The notes under the pieces were generated by a model that searched no databases, was not told the origin of the DNA, and saw only the letters and a program-made list of their open reading frames with translations. Source: Hirundichthys speculiger (taxonomy: Eukaryota > Chordata > Actinopteri > Beloniformes > Exocoetidae). From it: DNA of 64,000 nt. Positions 35,076 to 45,912 of this stretch are shown in pieces; within the stretch, counting starts at the first letter, position 1; every line of letters begins with the position of its first letter. Made by a program: the position numbers and the translations under genes. The stretch covers positions 110,931 to 174,930 of the forward strand of contig JAGFBZ010002325.1 in the NCBI GenBank assembly GCA_018398805.1, written 5' to 3'.

Positions 35076-35136
35076 TGACCTCGGGTTCATCACTGATGAT
35101 GTGTCCAAGTAGCACCTAAAGGTGTATTTAAGAACA

Positions 35137-35228
35137 ATATTAACTGTACTTCACAGAATGACAAAAGGAGATAAAACAATAAAATATCAACTTTTTTAAC
35201 TTCAGTGTACATTTATCTAATCAATCCT
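35137..35228. repeat. 92-bp direct repeat, right flank of R2-type LINE
   Basis: The partner of 33195-33286, with 91 of 92 identical bases. Confidence 0.9.
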
Positions 35229-35299
35229 CTTCTACCACCCACTCTTCTATCCACCTTTTATATCCTCATATTCATCTTCATAATACGGATTCATAATCC

Positions 35300-35325
35300 G
35301 TCCATCATCTTCCGCTTATCCGGAT
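35300..35325 (-). mobile_element. very short RTE 3' tail
   Basis: TCCATCATCTTCCGCTTATCCGG-type sequence, the inverse of an RTE tail (GGATAAGCGGAAGATG...). Only about 25 bp remain. Confidence 0.35.
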
Positions 35326-35730
35326 AATTATGGTTATTAAATGTGTATAATAATATGCTACCACCCAAAACACAGAGGAGAGCAGATATATGTGCTAGTA
35401 TATTGTTACAATGTAGGAAAAAATTACAGATGAGGCTATAATTTTCCGCTACGGTAGGAAAAGATTTTAGGTAGGAAGAAATCTCAGAACACCGGCCCCT
35501 GTATTTACTTGGTATCGGATCTATACCAAAATTCCCAGTATCACCCACCTCTGCTACTCTACTACTAAGTATTTCTGAATTACCATGAAATACCATGATA
35601 TGATACCATTACATACAAAAAAATATACAATGATATAAATTTTAGGTCATATCATCCACCCCTAGAATTAAGATTAATTAATTAATATTATAATATTATT
35701 ATTGATTAATTTTTGCAGAGAAGGCACAGA

Positions 35731-35892
35731 TCACATGTTCATCGTTACAGAGACCTGACAGCAGTTATTACTAAAAGGAAGGCGAGCTTGTCTGCTGACG
35801 AGGGCCCTCCAACTAATAAGCAGCAGAAACTGGCAATGGCAGACATTAAAGCTTCTCAGATGAGCACAGCTCTTAAATCATTATGTCATTAA
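35731..35892 (+). pseudogene. second hAT-like transposase fragment
   Basis: A 53-codon frame ending in TAA at 35890: HRYRDLTAVITKRKASLS, then NKQQKLAMADIKAS. It resembles the linker that follows the BED finger in hAT-like proteins. The placement downstream of the BED fragment in the same orientation supports the reading, but similarity alone is weak. Confidence 0.4.
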
Positions 35893-36130
35893 TTTGTAAT
35901 TCTGTAAAATATATGTTACCTAACAGGGTAACATGCTTTTTATTGAAATATAGGCTGGGACATTAAGAGAACCCTTTATGCAAGTACTTTTACTTTTAAT
36001 ACTTCAAGTACATTTAAAAGTAGGTACTTATTTACTTTTACTGATGTACGATTATTAATGTAATACTTATACTTTCACTTAAATATATACATTGCTGGTT
36101 ATCTGTACTTTTACTTGAGTACTGAGCTTC

Positions 36131-37232
36131 AGGACTTCCTGGACTTCAACCAGCAAGCTCTGAATTAATTTATTAATTTATTTTGTATATGTTTTGTTAT
36201 ATTTGTTATTTTTGGACCATTTCATTTAGCATTAGAATAAAAGATAATCTTTGTACACAAGTGGCCAACAGATTTTAAACCATGCTCTGCTGTATTTACT
36301 GTCCTCCCACATCAGTCTTATGTAACATTGACACTGATGATGGATAGTATTAGCGCCTCTTGTGTGGCTTCAGTTTTCATTTAAGAATAGAGCGCACACA
36401 CGCACACTCATTCACACACATACTTGGTCTGCTTTTGTACAACCAGAAGGATGAGTCGCACTCATATGAGTGTTGTAAACATGGTGCACTTAGTCATGCC
36501 TTTATTGTGCATGCAGACATGCACACACAAATCAAACAGAGCTACCACCAATGTGGGTTTGGTGATCATTCATCATAAAGCAGAAGACCGTCGCATGTGA
36601 AACACTGGATCAACAACCTATTGTAACTCAGTTCTCAATGTAATTTGATAAACAGCAGCTGGATGAGCAGCACAAATAGTCCTCAATGCAATAGCTCTGA
36701 AGTGACAAACCTCTCTTCTGAAACGTAAGAGGAAATTTAATTTTTGCGTTGGTGATACAATAAACAAAAGAAATTATTAAGAGCAAATGGTAAGTGGGGC
36801 TGTTTTTGGCTATGGGGTTATAACCACACGTCTCGTGTGCATCATTTGTCAGGAAGAGAGACTGAAACTTCTCCCTCAAGATTTTAAATCTTTCTGCAAA
36901 CTCAACTCTAAAAAAAAGCTAAAATGTAATGGATAATGCAAATTAAAATATTTTTGTTTTGTTTTTGTTTTTCCTTATTAACTCCCTTTCATTTCATTTT
37001 TGCATTTCAGGCCAGCAGCATAGTCCAAAAGAAGCTGTAACAGTAGAAAGAGCTTCTACCTGTTTATAATGTTACCATTCCTTCTCTCGTCACTATTCTG
37101 GCACTGAGGATAGAAAGCAATGGAGCATCCTGCAAACTCGTCTTAAGGAATGCAATAATACAGGGTCATCGTTGTCACATTTTTGTCTCTGAATTCTCTA
37201 CAGGTTATCTATCAGGTCAAGCTTTTTCACAG
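36131..37232. other. unassigned DNA
   Basis: No gene or repeat family recognised. Confidence 0.45.
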
Positions 37233-37996
37233 TACAGTGGTACCTCTACTTATGAAATTAATTGGTTCTGGAAGTAGTTTCGTAACCTGAAAATTTCATA
37301 AGTAAAGACACGGTTTCCATGTAAATTCCCTAATCCGGTCCAACCCCCCCAAAATTCGAACATGATTTTTTTTTTTAAATTATAAATAATACATGAAATG
37401 ACATAAGAACATGTAAGAAATACATGTTAGAACTAGAAAAGCACTCGGAGAGCGCAGACCTCCACCAAGCGCAACAAGAATCCAGAATCCAGGATGTTCT
37501 TCCGGATCACATCCAAAATGAAATCAGTTTTTCCTTTTCACATTTCTGACAACTCCTGAAAATTCATCAAAATTCATCCATAACTTTTTGAGTTATCTTG
37601 AACACAGACAAACACACAAACAAACAGACTGACAGATAAACGCCGGCAAAAACATAACCTTTTTGGCGGAGGTAAAAATTGTTTGTTTACCTGGGGAACT
37701 GGGTTACGCTCATACAGACAAGGGGCCCTCCTAGCCAATGGGATGCCAGGAAGATGCTAAGCGATAGCCAATGGCAGAGCAGCTCGGACGCACCGCTTTC
37801 AAACCAAGATACAGAGCTGACAAGTATGTTTACGTTCGGTAAACTCTGGGAGTTGCGAGTAGCAGTGCGTTCTGTATTTTTGCCTTTCGTATCCTGAAAT
37901 TTCTTTCGTAACAAGAGGCAATATTTTCCCGTTGAGGCGATTCGTAACTTGAAAATTTCATATGTAGAGACGTTCGTAAGTAGAGGTACCACTGTA
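37233..37996. mobile_element. composite TA-flanked miniature, copy 2
   Basis: The same termini, orientation and interior as 15968-16692, including the nested GCACTCGG...GGCGGAGGT segment (37441-37673) with identical junctions on both sides. TA lies at each edge. It includes a short insertion relative to copy 1 near 37850-37890. Confidence 0.82.
37441..37673. repeat. GCACTCGG...GGCGGAGGT repeat inside miniature
   Basis: Corresponds to 16174-16420. The tetranucleotide run of copy 1 is here ACAAAC/ACAGACTG, showing independent microsatellite drift. Confidence 0.7.
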
Positions 37997-39275
37997 TATA
38001 GAATGTGGTTTTGTATTTTTTTGAAAAATGTTACTTTGGAGGACTACATGCAGGGATGAGAGGGCCTTCAGGCTCATCACTTTCCCCACAACCCTAAAAA
38101 AATTCTTTTTTTTTTCAGAAATTGTGTTTTCTTTTTTAAAGGCCCTTCAAGCGCTCTTCTTCTCTCTGGGCCATGGGTAGTCAGTTAAGTTAAAATTTTG
38201 TTTAGTGCCCTCCAATGTTCTAATAATCACAATTTTCATGAATGTTCCTTTAATACCTTCCAATAATATTCGTCATTCACAAGGAAAAGCTCCTGTCATC
38301 TGTGAATGTTTGGCGATCAAACATATAAACTGGTGTTACGCCTAAAACTGATATTTGTTGTGGACTATTCTTATTCTCATAATTAACCACAAGCTGACAT
38401 AATTAATGCTCAAATGAAACTTTTTCTCCTCTGAAATGCTGTTTTATTTTTCCACATATTTTTAAACGGAACAAAAAGAGGCAAGGTTGGTGAAGAATTT
38501 CAAGCACGCATTCTCAGGTTTTGATAGCTGATGCAGATGACTGGCGAAACTTGAGGAATAAAGTCACAGTGTGAGGGAGAGTTCCTTAATTGGATCTGAA
38601 TAACTCTGCATTGTCATCTGTTTCATGGAGAACAAAGAAACACTGATCTTAGGCACATACTGACAGTGATACTCGTTTAAAAGACAAGCACACTATGGTA
38701 TAATCACTGAGCCGGCTAAATGAATCAGTCCTCTGTATTGACTGTCTCTGTTGTGCAGTTTCACTAACAATCTTCCCAAGTGCTTAAGCAGTTTTTCAGA
38801 AAATTATCCCTTTTACACTAAAGGGCAACAGATCAGTTGTTTTTACAACATTTTGGGTCAGATTCTTGTTTTATTTTAATATGTTGTGTCCAATTAACTG
38901 AAGAGTGGTTTACTGGCAACAAACAGAGCGTAAAGGATGGAGTGATACAGAAGGAATTGGAAATTGTGACAGAGGGAGGGAAGAAGCTTTAAATTAGATT
39001 AAGATAAGTCAGACTCTCTCATCACTTTTCTCTTGCATCATCTTAACAACACAAACAATCTGTCCAAAGAAGTGTTCGTTTTTATTAAAGCACTTTAATG
39101 AGTTAATTTATTCACAAACTCTGTTGGCATGTAATGTTTTCTTTTTAATGGCAGTCATCTTGTAATGTAACCACAGACAGTAAAAATAATAATAATAATA
39201 ATAATAACTGGACAAACCCCCTGTGATATCATCCATAGGTTTTCTGAAGAATGCTTCAGAGGCATCTTTTTCCTG
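37997..39275. other. unassigned DNA with (AAT)n
   Basis: A short (AAT)n run lies at 39185-39208. Nothing else recognised. Confidence 0.45.
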
Positions 39276-39279
39276 AAGG

Positions 39280-39440
39280 ACTTGGTTACTCCTGCTGCTG
39301 CAGGTGTTTGAAGCTGGTGAGCTAAAAGCCGACCTGATGGCTGTCCTCTGGTTAGCCCTGGCTAGGAGCCTTCAACCTGGGACAAAGATTGCCATCTCAG
39401 GCTGCTTCACACCTGAATCCTTCCTGGCCAGCCTTGAGCT
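39280..39440 (+). repeat. unclassified dispersed repeat, copy A
   Basis: It shares GTTAGCCCTGGCTAG, GCTTCAC and GGCCAGCC blocks in order with 48135-48292, with clearly related sequence between. The family is not recognised. Confidence 0.6.
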
Positions 39441-40282
39441 GGTTGCTGTGGTCTTTTTTAGCAGCAGTTAACAGCACAATCAGTCCGAGCATAATCAATC
39501 AAAAGTAGGAATGCCCACAGCCCTGTCCTGCTGCAGCTTGCTGTCCCTCGGGCAGCGGTTGGTGGTTCCTGTAGATTAATCCTCCCTGCTTGGGTTTCTT
39601 GGGGTTGGCTACATTTAGAGAAATATGAATCCGTACAAAACTTTGTCATTTGAGGTGTTTTACCTGACGCCCCAGTGGTCAGTTGATGGATCTGCTAACA
39701 GAAGAACCTTATCAAAGAACTGCAAATCCGAGGTTGTACCAAGGACACATAAAGAAACCTTGTGATGAAAGAAAAAAATAAATAAATGTTGCCCATGACA
39801 TATAACTATTATCCAGTCCATCTTGCAAAGGCAGAAAAAATACACGAAAATGAATTACAGAACTTCACATATTTATTCTGACATTCAATCAAATCAAAGT
39901 TGATTGTCTAGGAGAAAAAAAAGCTATGCAGGAAGCTTTGAATGGAAACTGGAAATACAGGAAAAAATGATGAGTTAAAGTCAGCAGAGAAAGTGATAGA
40001 AACATTTGTTTTAACTGAACCTTTACCAGACCCACTAAACACTCTGGAGTGGGTTTTTTTTGTATTGCTTCCTGTCTTCTCACCAAAAGAAATTTTACAA
40101 GTAATTATTCTCTCATTTAGCTCTTATGGTAGATTCCACTTAGTTTAGAAATCTGATGTTTTTAGTTGGTAATGATGTTATATCACTTATTGCAATCAAT
40201 AAATTGGAAACACGGTGTGGTAAGATGCAAGAGTTGATACTCAGGCACCCTGCACAATAAAGGTCCTGTTTAGGGTTGGGCA
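39441..40282. other. unassigned DNA
   Basis: No gene or repeat recognised. The short open frames lack domains. Confidence 0.45.
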
Positions 40283-40736
40283 TGCCATGATTTCTTTGAT
40301 CCCTGGGTTCTCTCCTTTGTTTTCTTGGTTTGGTTTTCTTTTCTTGAATTACTTGTCTTAACTTTATTCCCTACTTTACTTTGAATGTCTGTCTTGTCCT
40401 TGTTATGTTGCATTTGCTTGCTTTTGCTCATCTCCCTAATTGTTTGCACCTCCTCATTTGTTCCCTGAATTATTTTAGTCTTGTCTTTTTCCCCTCTTCC
40501 TTGCTGGTTCGTCTGTCTATTTTCCCTCTTGCTTAGTCTGTGGATTTTTGCCATCTATTTTCCTGTGATCCTGGCTCCTGCATTTCCCTTGTGTTCCTGC
40601 CCTGCTGTCCTTCTACCTCCTGGAGTCCTCAGTTAAGATTTTGTTATTTTCTTTTTCTGTAAATAAAGGAACTTTTTGTTGGAAACTCCCGCCTCCCAAC
40701 CTCCTGCATTTTGGGTCCAAACCCTAAATCATTACA
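40283..40736 (+). mobile_element. LTR-like sequence (possible solo LTR)
   Basis: Pyrimidine-rich sequence with an AATAAA signal at about 40662, 75 bp before the right edge, and a GGGTCCA...-like end as in fish LTRs. Edges TGCCATGATTT and AAATCATTACA form an imperfect inverted repeat with TG...CA. No flanking 5-bp duplication is seen (GGGCA against TTAAG), so the copy is old or rearranged. Confidence 0.45.
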
Positions 40737-40740
40737 TTAA

Positions 40741-41100
40741 GAAAACCATGAGAAATACCTTAAAGTCCATCCTAAAGACATAGAGAACCAATGCAGTTAT
40801 TTTAAAACTGGTGTGATGTGAACCTTCTGGTCCTTGTCAACACACCAGCAGCCGAGTTCTGAAGAAACTGAAGGCGTGAAAGTTTTTTTTTTTTTTTTTT
40901 TGGAAGACCAGACAGCAGGGCATTACAGTAGTCAATGCGACTTGAGATAAAAGCATGCATCAGCATCTCTGTGTTAACCCAAGAGAGAAACGGGCGGACT
41001 CTAAACGGGCTATATTCTTAGGATGATAAAAATCAGTTTTAACTACATGCTCAACATGAGGTTTAAAACTAAGATCAGTGTCCAAAACGAAACCCAAGTT
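40741..41100 (-). pseudogene. L2-like LINE reverse transcriptase, C-terminal fragment
   Basis: Minus-strand blocks read LGFVLDTDLSFKPHVEHVVK, then MHAFISSRIDYCNALLSGLP (about 40905-40975), then RLQFLQNSAAGVLTRTR (about 40825-40875). This is the standard order of the C-terminal third of L2-type RTs. A T-run at 40881-40900 (plus orientation), stops and frameshifts disrupt it. Confidence 0.8.
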
Positions 41101-41249
41101 TTTTATTTAATCAGATGTCTTTAAAGATATTTAATTTAACCCTGGGTAGGATTAAGCGGGCATAGATAATGGATGATTCAGAATATCACAAAATTCATCT
41201 CTGAACCAAGACAGATCTCTTCATAAAAAAAAAATCCCTTAAATTTCAG

Positions 41250-42216
41250 AATAGCGCCGCTCATGATGGCAGATTGCTGCAGTAGCCCTGTTGAGTTTCA
41301 CTAGCTTTGTTTATATTTTTGAGTTATTTTAACATAGTCATCTTCATTGATAACACTGGCTTTTGAATTATCATTTATCCAGGTTTGGATGCTGTGCTGC
41401 TTGAGGGATTTTCCTGGTTACTTTTTCACTTTTTACCACCTGTAATGATGAGTAACCATAGCAACAAGCTTGTTTACAAGATGGAGCAGCTGATCAAAAT
41501 ATCAAGAAGCAAAATTATATCCAGACTGAGACCCTAAATCCCCCAAGAGTTGAAGAGGAGATGCAGAGCAGAGACAAAAGGGAAAGAGAGAAAGAGGTTT
41601 AAACCAGCTCTTCCCTCCTTCATAATGGGGAACTTGAGATATCTCACTAACAAGATGGACGAGCTTGATGAGCTGACAAAGACAAATCTGGAGTCTCAGC
41701 AATGCAGTATTATGTGTTTCACTGCGATGTGGCTGCAGGAGCGTCATGCCAACTCCAGCATCTCATTACTTGACTTTCAGACAACATCGGTAGACAGAGA
41801 TGTGAAGAAGAGCCATAACAGTGGTGGAATTGTGGTGGTTGTCAACAACAAATGGTGTAATCCCGTACATGCTACTGTAAACCCTCCTTTCTGCAGCTGG
41901 GATATTGAACTGTTAGCTGTGAGTTTCTGTCCATACTATCTACCAAGACACTGTTATTTTAGTGGCAGTTTACATTCTGCCATCAGCTGCTCCAATGCTG
42001 AATGTGATGTTATCAACTCTTCTGTTACTAAACTGCAGACACAACAACCCAGGCTGAGATTAGAGGAGCTCGAAAACTCCAGGGCTGGAAAACCGGTTAG
42101 GGCAACTAGTTTTTTTTTTTCCTCCATTCATGCGCCCTTATACAGAGTACTCAGCGGACACTTGCTCACTTTGCCCATATCAAAAACCACCTCTAGACCT
42201 GGACCTGATTCTGCAA
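41250..42216 (+). pseudogene. LINE 5' region and endonuclease fragment
   Basis: The frame from 41550 reads through MGNLRYLTNKMDEL, CSIMCFTAMWLQE, GGIVVVVNNKWC and DIELLAVSFCPYYLPR. These are endonuclease-domain motifs of a fish L2/Rex1-like LINE whose usual motif reads NVRSL/ETWL. The catalytic Glu of the ETWL motif is replaced by Ala-Met (FTAMW), which would abolish nicking. Beyond about 42060 similarity ends. Upstream 41250-41549 resembles its 5' leader. The RT part is missing. Confidence 0.78.
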
Positions 42217-43027
42217 AGTAGGACACTTCATAAAATGAAGAACATTATTACGGGTCTTGAGCACCGGGGCTACCATAGCATTGATGTTGCAATCTGAAAA
42301 GTATGACAATTGCTAAGAGATCAAACGGAGTGCTGCCAAACACGTCTAGATTGTGGTTTTTTGTTGTTGTTGTTGTTTTGTTTACCAACAATATTATTAC
42401 AGTGTATAATAAAGGTGCATCTGTCCACAATATTAGGTGTTTCCATAAATAATTTCTTTCATAAATGACCTATAACATTACCCTTTAAAGTCACAAATTT
42501 TCCTTTATTACTTGAAATTCACTAAACTATAGTCCAATAACAGGATTACTCAACTGTTCTTAACCTATACTAGCTGGGTAATACATGGACTAAACACAAA
42601 AATGTACACTTCTTTTATGGTTATACTTTTTCAAAATGCATTTACATTACATAGAAAAGATATAGTACTTAATTACAATGCATTGAAATTACATTGTCCA
42701 ATAAACATCTGTATAAACACTCTTTATTGACAAATAAGTGTGTATCTCTCTCTAAAACTAATTTACCAAAGGCACTTGTAGGTACTTCACATGAAATATA
42801 CAAATTAACTACTGTGCATATAAATGACAATAAAAGTAAAGTGTAACAAAACTGTAACAACAGCAGCTTACTAGATATTGCAATATTTACTTTCAAATGT
42901 TATTATCAAGTGAGTTTAATATTATTGCATCCACAATGAAATGTATGTTTAAATACTGTATAATATTACCAATTACAAAATAATAAAATAACTAAAAACA
43001 ATGTGGTGACATGTTTTTAGGTGCACC
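42217..43027. other. unassigned AT-rich DNA
   Basis: Contains a short (TTG)n at 42361-42377. No gene recognised. Confidence 0.45.
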
Positions 43028-43029
43028 AC

Positions 43030-43200
43030 AGCAGGACAATGCTGAGGATCCAACACAGTGACTCAGCAACAGTGTCTTCAGTCAGGGATTCTTCAGATCC
43101 GATGCCACACAGACTGCTACAGGAGATCCTTCCTGCCCACAGCTATCACCATCTATAATCAATCACTGAAGAGACTTAAATATCGACTACTTCTGCACAA
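43030..43200 (+). pseudogene. LINE C-terminal tail fragment
   Basis: The frame reads IRCHTDCYRRSFLPTAITIY. It resembles the terminal 'C.T..Y..SFLP.AI..(Y/F)N' segment at the end of fish L2/Rex-type LINE proteins. It may belong to the endonuclease fragment 0.8 kb upstream, with the RT deleted. Confidence 0.5.
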
Positions 43201-43954
43201 TGATTTTTTCTTCGTAAATGAATTTTTTTTTTTTTTATTGAATATGAATTCAATTGAATAATATTTGCTTTGTAAATTTAACTACTGTGGAATATAAAGT
43301 GTAAGGGGACAGAACTCCCATTCCTCAGGGGCTTTGCAGACCCCCGCTCTTCTCTCCTACAGCTTCCCCCAGTTATTCCAGGCAAAATAGACAGGATCAC
43401 CACTCGTCTCACCATCAGCATTGATCTGTTCCTTGCAAAATTGATTGGAATATAGCCTGGAATTTCTTGTGAGGTTCAGCTTGTCAACATTCTTCCCTGT
43501 TTTGTCCTTACCCTCGTGGTAAATCAGTGCCTTCTGATTTAGAGTTTGCGTAGTCGCTTCAAAACTGGAAGTTTACAAATCACATAAGCCCCAAATCCAG
43601 CTGTAATGACCAGTTTTGACAGGTGCTGCCACCTAGTGGATACCATTTTTGCGGTACTCAGATTTTTCCTATTCGACAAATGGCAAAAAATCCCCACTGA
43701 CAAAAATTTTGGTTCAACTAATAGTCATCACAGTTGTAGAAATGCACTCACAGATAGATGCAGGATAGATGAAATGTTAAAGTAGCATTGCTAATAAGCA
43801 ACAGATTACTGCAGGTTCACCTTTGTTTGTGTGAGTGTGTTTGTGTGTGTGTTCTAATGAAACACACCATTACTCCTCGCCAACCTGGAAAACATGGTAT
43901 GACTCACCATTAGCAGCGTTGCTGGCTGTCTGCCTGTATAATTCTCTCAGAGAT
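43201..43954. other. unassigned DNA
   Basis: No gene recognised. Confidence 0.4.
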
Positions 43955-43962
43955 GTAGTGAG

Positions 43963-44247
43963 TAGAGATGCGCGGATGAACCGCGCACCCGCGGGCGGAG
44001 CGGATAATCCGCATATCGGGCGGATGACTCGTCAAAAAATAATACTTTAATTAAATTCGGGCGGGTTGCGGTTGAAGCTCTCAAATAATAATAATAAGAA
44101 AAAATATTTTACATATTATTAAAAAGGATGGCGGGTCGGTTCGGTTTTGAAAATTGGTGAAAAAACGTTCCTGCAAATGGATAGCGGGCGGAAAGAGATT
44201 TTAAGAAGCGGTTGCGGATTAAAATATACGTCATCCGCGCATCTCTA
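43963..44247. mobile_element. hAT-type miniature with 8-bp target duplication
   Basis: A 285-bp element begins TAGAGATGCGCGGAT and ends with the inverse ATCCGCGCATCTCTA. It is flanked by GTAGTGAG at 43955-43962 and 44248-44255. The interior repeats GCGGGCGGA and GCGGGTCGG-type phrases. The perfect 8-bp duplication supports hAT-mediated, relatively recent insertion. Confidence 0.92.
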
Positions 44248-44255
44248 GTAGTGAG

Positions 44256-45878
44256 TAGCCCTACCCCCTTGATAATCAGTCCAAGTAAGGTTAGAGTCTA
44301 ACAGGAAAATATTTCCAGGTGTAGTATGGCTTGCAAATGTTTTCAAATGAACAATACTACATGGAGCATAATCAGAATAAAGACAATAATGTAACAGGAA
44401 TTGCTCAAATAACATTTTAGATTGTGTTAAATGCCCTGTTTAAGTTGTTTTTAGAATTTTATAGAAAAGTTTTAGATTTTTTTTTTTCTACTCAGCAGCT
44501 GCAAATTCGAAGCCAGCTTGATCATTCTTATTTGCATTTTTTGTTTGTTTGTTTTAAAGTTTTTTTTGGTTCTAGCAGCCTTTATTGACTGTGGATTAAC
44601 AAGAAACTGGAGCAGAGAGGTTCACTAGCCAGGAGTCACACCTGTGACGGCAGCAGGAGAACCATATCCTCTGTACATGGGCTGCCTGCTCATTTGAGTG
44701 AGCTATCTGGCTAACCTTCAGAGTTGTTGTCATCATCAGCCATCCACCCATTTATGCATATATGCATGAGGAATATATCCATTCCTCAATTCAGTTCCTG
44801 TCTATGTAGACGCGTAGTTCACTGGACATGGACAGTTAGCTCATCATGCTTTAAACTAAGAGTAGCCCAACTCTGATTATTAAAGTTCTGCGCCTGATAC
44901 TGAATTGACATGATAGGGTTACTAAAAACCTTTTTAGAAAAGCTCATTGTTAGAAGGCATAATGTAACAACCAGTTAGACAGAAAACCCATCTTTGCAAT
45001 GCAAACTTTATTTCACATATCCATTTTAACATTACCTCTTCACAAGTAGCTCTCATCTCCGCTATAAATACAGACTCAGTCTACTTTTAACTGAACCTGC
45101 ATCAAAAGTAGAACAGAGCAGATGATCTAGGAAGGAAGCCAGACATGTGAAGGCCACAAAGAATTAGGTCAATTAAATCATCCTATGCAAACTCCTGATC
45201 ACACAGCGTATTATCTGGGCTGTGTCCAACTTTTTGGGGGCCCTGTTCAAAATTATGTTTGGGTGCCCTTATAGTCTAAAAGTTCAACAAAATGGTTAAA
45301 GTTCAAATCCTTTAAGATTTCTGCATCCTAGGGATGATAGGAATGTATTGATGTGTTGCACTTCCAGAAGTCAAAAATCAAATAAAATTTCTAACAAATT
45401 AAAGCTGACTTGCTACCTTTTTGAGCCAGGCAACGTCACAGAAGTAGCATAGGTGCTCAAATATTGGCTCTCACCTCCACAACTCTCCCTTCCTACCCAC
45501 AAGTGATTGTACATCATAAACAAATGCCTTGCATTGATCATGTGCACACTTTTCCTCTTTAGTTTTTATTCCTTCTTACTTAACTTTTCTGCACCAGAAG
45601 GATAAGCTCTTTTTGTTGCTATTTATGTATCATTGTATCACCTTTAGGCACCTTTTTCTCCTGCTGAATCCTGATGTGCAGCTGTCCATCACCTCATAAC
45701 ATCAGTAGGCATCAGGGACTGCATGACTGCCGAATGCCAATTTTTGAAGTAAAAAATGTGTTCAGTGAAGACTTTACTGAACAGGTAGCTAAGATGACCA
45801 CAAAATACTGTATATTGAGACTGACCATGTGGCCTCTTGTGGCTGCAGAGGCCTCATGTACCTTCATAAACACTATAC

Positions 45879-45912
<34 letters not shown>

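Larger units (their letters stand above)
33287..35136 (+). mobile_element. R2-superclade LINE (restriction-like endonuclease), 5'-truncated
   Basis: A 1850-bp insertion between 92-bp direct repeats. The domain order is RT palm end, thumb, CCHC knuckle, restriction-like endonuclease, 3' UTR, which is the plan of R2/R4/Hero/NeSL-type LINEs and unlike APE-type LINEs. The 3' UTR (35055-35136) holds a strong hairpin. Truncation begins just before the RT catalytic box. The clade within the group is not resolved. Confidence 0.82.
31040..36130 (+). mobile_element. hAT-like (BED-finger) element remnant hosting nested insertions
   Basis: Both edges carry TACTTNAGTACAnnTAAAAGTA-like phrases (31055-31145, 31735-31765, 35980-36125), a pattern common at ends of fish hAT elements. 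Between them lie a BED-finger fragment (31450-31617) and a second coding fragment (35731-35892) in the same orientation. RTE and R2-superclade LINE insertions separate them. Exact termini and an 8-bp duplication were not found, so the limits are inferred. Confidence 0.45.
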
